From the NCBI GenBank assembly GCA_965230495.1, contig OZ246004.1:496001-560000 (forward strand): DNA of 64,000 bases. The letters are read 5' to 3'. The translations under genes were made by a program, and so were the position numbers. Under the pieces are notes generated by a model that saw nothing but the letters and a program-made list of their open reading frames with translations, was not told where the DNA came from and searched no databases. The stretch comes from JACJYM01 sp965230495. GTDB taxonomy: Bacteria > Bacteroidota > Bacteroidia > Chitinophagales > Saprospiraceae. Positions 63,176-64,000 of the stretch are shown here, piece by piece; positions within the stretch are counted from its first letter, which is position 1; the number at the start of each line of letters is the position of its first letter.

Positions 63176-63316
63176 TTAGAAAAAACTTGTAATCTTAAGT
63201 TTTTGATTAACTCCTCGCCAATCGAAATTGTACATGGTTAGTTCGAAGGGGGTTAAATTATCAATGTAAATACCGTTTTCAACCAAACTATGAAAAGGTA
63301 GATTATCCTTGGCCCA
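63176..63316 (-). pseudogene. Possible gene relic on the minus strand
   Basis: A 46-codon open frame without a start codon reads like real coding sequence: 'WAKDNLPFHSLVENGIYIDN', then 'LTPFELTMYNFDWRGVNQKL', then 'KITSFF' and a stop. It begins right after a TGA that follows a run of nine T residues (minus strand). Composition resembles a C-terminal protein end, but I do not recognise the family. It overlaps the pntB terminator hairpin. No intact parent gene is seen between it and the lipoprotein gene at 63445. Chance cannot be excluded at this length. Confidence 0.35.
63181..63204 (+). terminator. Weak terminator-like hairpin after pntB
   Basis: A perfect but A/T-only-dominated 8-bp stem (AAAAACTT at 63181-63188 with AAGTTTTT at 63197-63204) ends in its own T run. 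It lies 26 bases after the pntB stop codon. Confidence 0.45.
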
Positions 63317-63444
63317 TCAAAAAAAAACTTAATTACTTGAAATGGATTCCCTCAATAGTTTTTTATTAATTAAGAGCTAAACTGGCCACTTTCGAATTTA
63401 ATAGATATCATTCCATATAAACACTTAGCAATTCGTTTAATATC

Positions 63445-63894
63445 CTAATTTGCATATGTCATATTCTTAACGATATATAAATATTCAACATTTTTTAAGT
63501 TCATCACCTTAGTTTCTGCTATTGGATTATTAAGTTTAATTCTTTCTAATTCTACCTGTACCTTGCTTCGTAACCTGAATGTATCCAAATTAAGACGCTG
63601 TCTTTTATCAATTATGTAATGACCAAAACATTCTGGAAAATTTTCCTCAAAAACCACTGTTCCCACAAAGGTGTCATCAGGTAATTCTAGTGTTTGTTCT
63701 AGAGTATATTCAAGCTCATATAAGTTTTTTGACAAACCTCTTAGCTCCCCTTGGACCTCAAAAACTAAATTACCTTCTTGATTCTCATTTTGAGAAATTA
63801 TTTTTAGAGATTTTAAACAAGGATCTACATTAATAGAATTCTTACAGCTTAATAACAACAAAAGTAATGGGAATTTTAGTGTTCTATTTTTCAT
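63445..63894 (-). CDS. Small hypothetical lipoprotein
   Basis: The 149-residue precursor has the lipoprotein signal 'MKNRTLKFPLLLLLLSC' (cysteine at residue 17). The mature protein is about 130 residues, beta-rich by pattern ('GNLVFEVQGELRGLSKNLYE', 'TFVGTVVFEENFPECFGHYI'), with two further cysteines (about 26 and 91). No family is recognised. The 3' end of another minus-strand frame ends 40 bases upstream, so this gene may be the last of an operon entering from the right. Confidence 0.7.
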   Translation of the reverse strand: MKNRTLKFPLLLLLLSCKNSINVDPCLKSLKIISQNENQEGNLVFEVQGELRGLSKNLYELEYTLEQTLELPDDTFVGTVVFEENFPECFGHYIIDKRQRLNLDTFRLRSKVQVELERIKLNNPIAETKVMNLKNVEYLYIVKNMTYAN

Positions 63895-63934
63895 ATTATT
63901 CCTATTCGGGTTTGGTTTTTCTTACTTGATTTGA

Positions 63935-64000
63935 TTAGTAAGTATATCCATTAGCGATTTTAGCTTTAGACGTACCCTTAAATTTATCATCAGGATAATA
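63935..64000 (-). CDS. 3' end of a minus-strand gene entering from the right (partial)
   Basis: The last 66 bases read in minus direction as an open frame that continues off the window and ends 'YYPDDKFKGTSKAKIANGYT' plus Y and a TAA stop at 63935-63937. Composition is compatible with coding sequence, but 21 codons are too few for a family call. It precedes the small lipoprotein gene by 40 bases on the same strand. Confidence 0.4.
   Translation of the reverse strand, partial: YYPDDKFKGTSKAKIANGYTY

Noticed and set aside
63445..64000. Rhs/polymorphic toxin C-terminus with downstream immunity lipoprotein
   Set aside because: Only 21 codons of the incoming gene are visible and show no YD-repeat or toxin motif, and the lipoprotein has no immunity signature. 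The idea rests on gene order alone.
1..64000. CRISPR array, tRNA, rRNA, integrase or insertion sequence
   Set aside because: I looked for direct repeats with spacers, cloverleaf patterns, and transposase or integrase motifs on both strands and saw none. This was done by eye, so a degenerate element could be missed.

Overview
The window is AT-rich chromosomal DNA from a member of the Bacteroidota. The evidence is: several exact matches to the phylum's sigma-A promoter (TTTG, 18 bases, TAnnTTTG), for example before pyrG and before the gene at 41832; two secreted proteins with type A C-terminal sorting domains of the type IX secretion system (T9SS); TonB-dependent receptors with N-terminal carboxypeptidase-regulatory-like domains; an ECF sigma / FecR pair; and very large VCBS/ASPIC-UnbV lipoproteins. 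The HYR-like, dockerin-bearing adhesin at the left edge would suit Saprospiria or a relative, but that placement is an inference.

Layout. 1-6 kb: the C-terminal part of a giant adhesin, then yidC-gpsA on the minus strand. 6-14.4 kb: a plus-strand run with a small barrel, an oxidoreductase, a lipoprotein, a WcaJ-type sugar transferase, aroE and proline dehydrogenase, then pyrG and a SPOUT methyltransferase from their own promoter. 14.4-22.8 kb: a lipoprotein and the pyruvate dehydrogenase E2 gene on the minus strand, then recR, an unusual glycosyltransferase, an M20 hydrolase, an NtrC-like regulator and a LOG-family protein. 22.8-29.5 kb: two tandem paralogous VCBS/ASPIC-UnbV lipoprotein genes. 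The promoter-distal copy is broken near its 5' end. 29.6-37.4 kb: DUF2853, a giant TPR protein with an outer-membrane barrel, an ECF sigma / FecR pair and two small membrane proteins, one with a possible LAS-type zinc peptidase domain. 37.5-41 kb: a T9SS-exported PNGase F homologue whose catalytic fold is split by about 500 residues containing a LamG domain.

41.1-46.5 kb is the strongest candidate for an undescribed system. Five compact genes encode a soluble coiled-coil protein, a membrane-anchored PspA-like coiled-coil protein, an inner-membrane-anchored fusion of an ABC substrate-binding domain to an OmpA peptidoglycan-binding domain, an ABC permease with extra C-terminal helices, and the ABC ATPase. 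Together they suggest a cell-wall-tethered importer or sensor coupled to a membrane-associated coiled-coil apparatus.

46.6-64 kb: small envelope proteins, the SRP RNA, transaldolase, a nucleoside phosphorylase, an ArsC-like protein, a TPP riboswitch in front of a TonB-dependent receptor (predicted thiamine uptake), a second receptor with a perfect 18-bp palindrome over its -7 box, an Hdr-like Fe-S protein pair, recN, pntAB, a possible gene relic, a small lipoprotein and the 3' end of a gene entering from the right. No tRNA, rRNA, CRISPR array or insertion sequence was seen.
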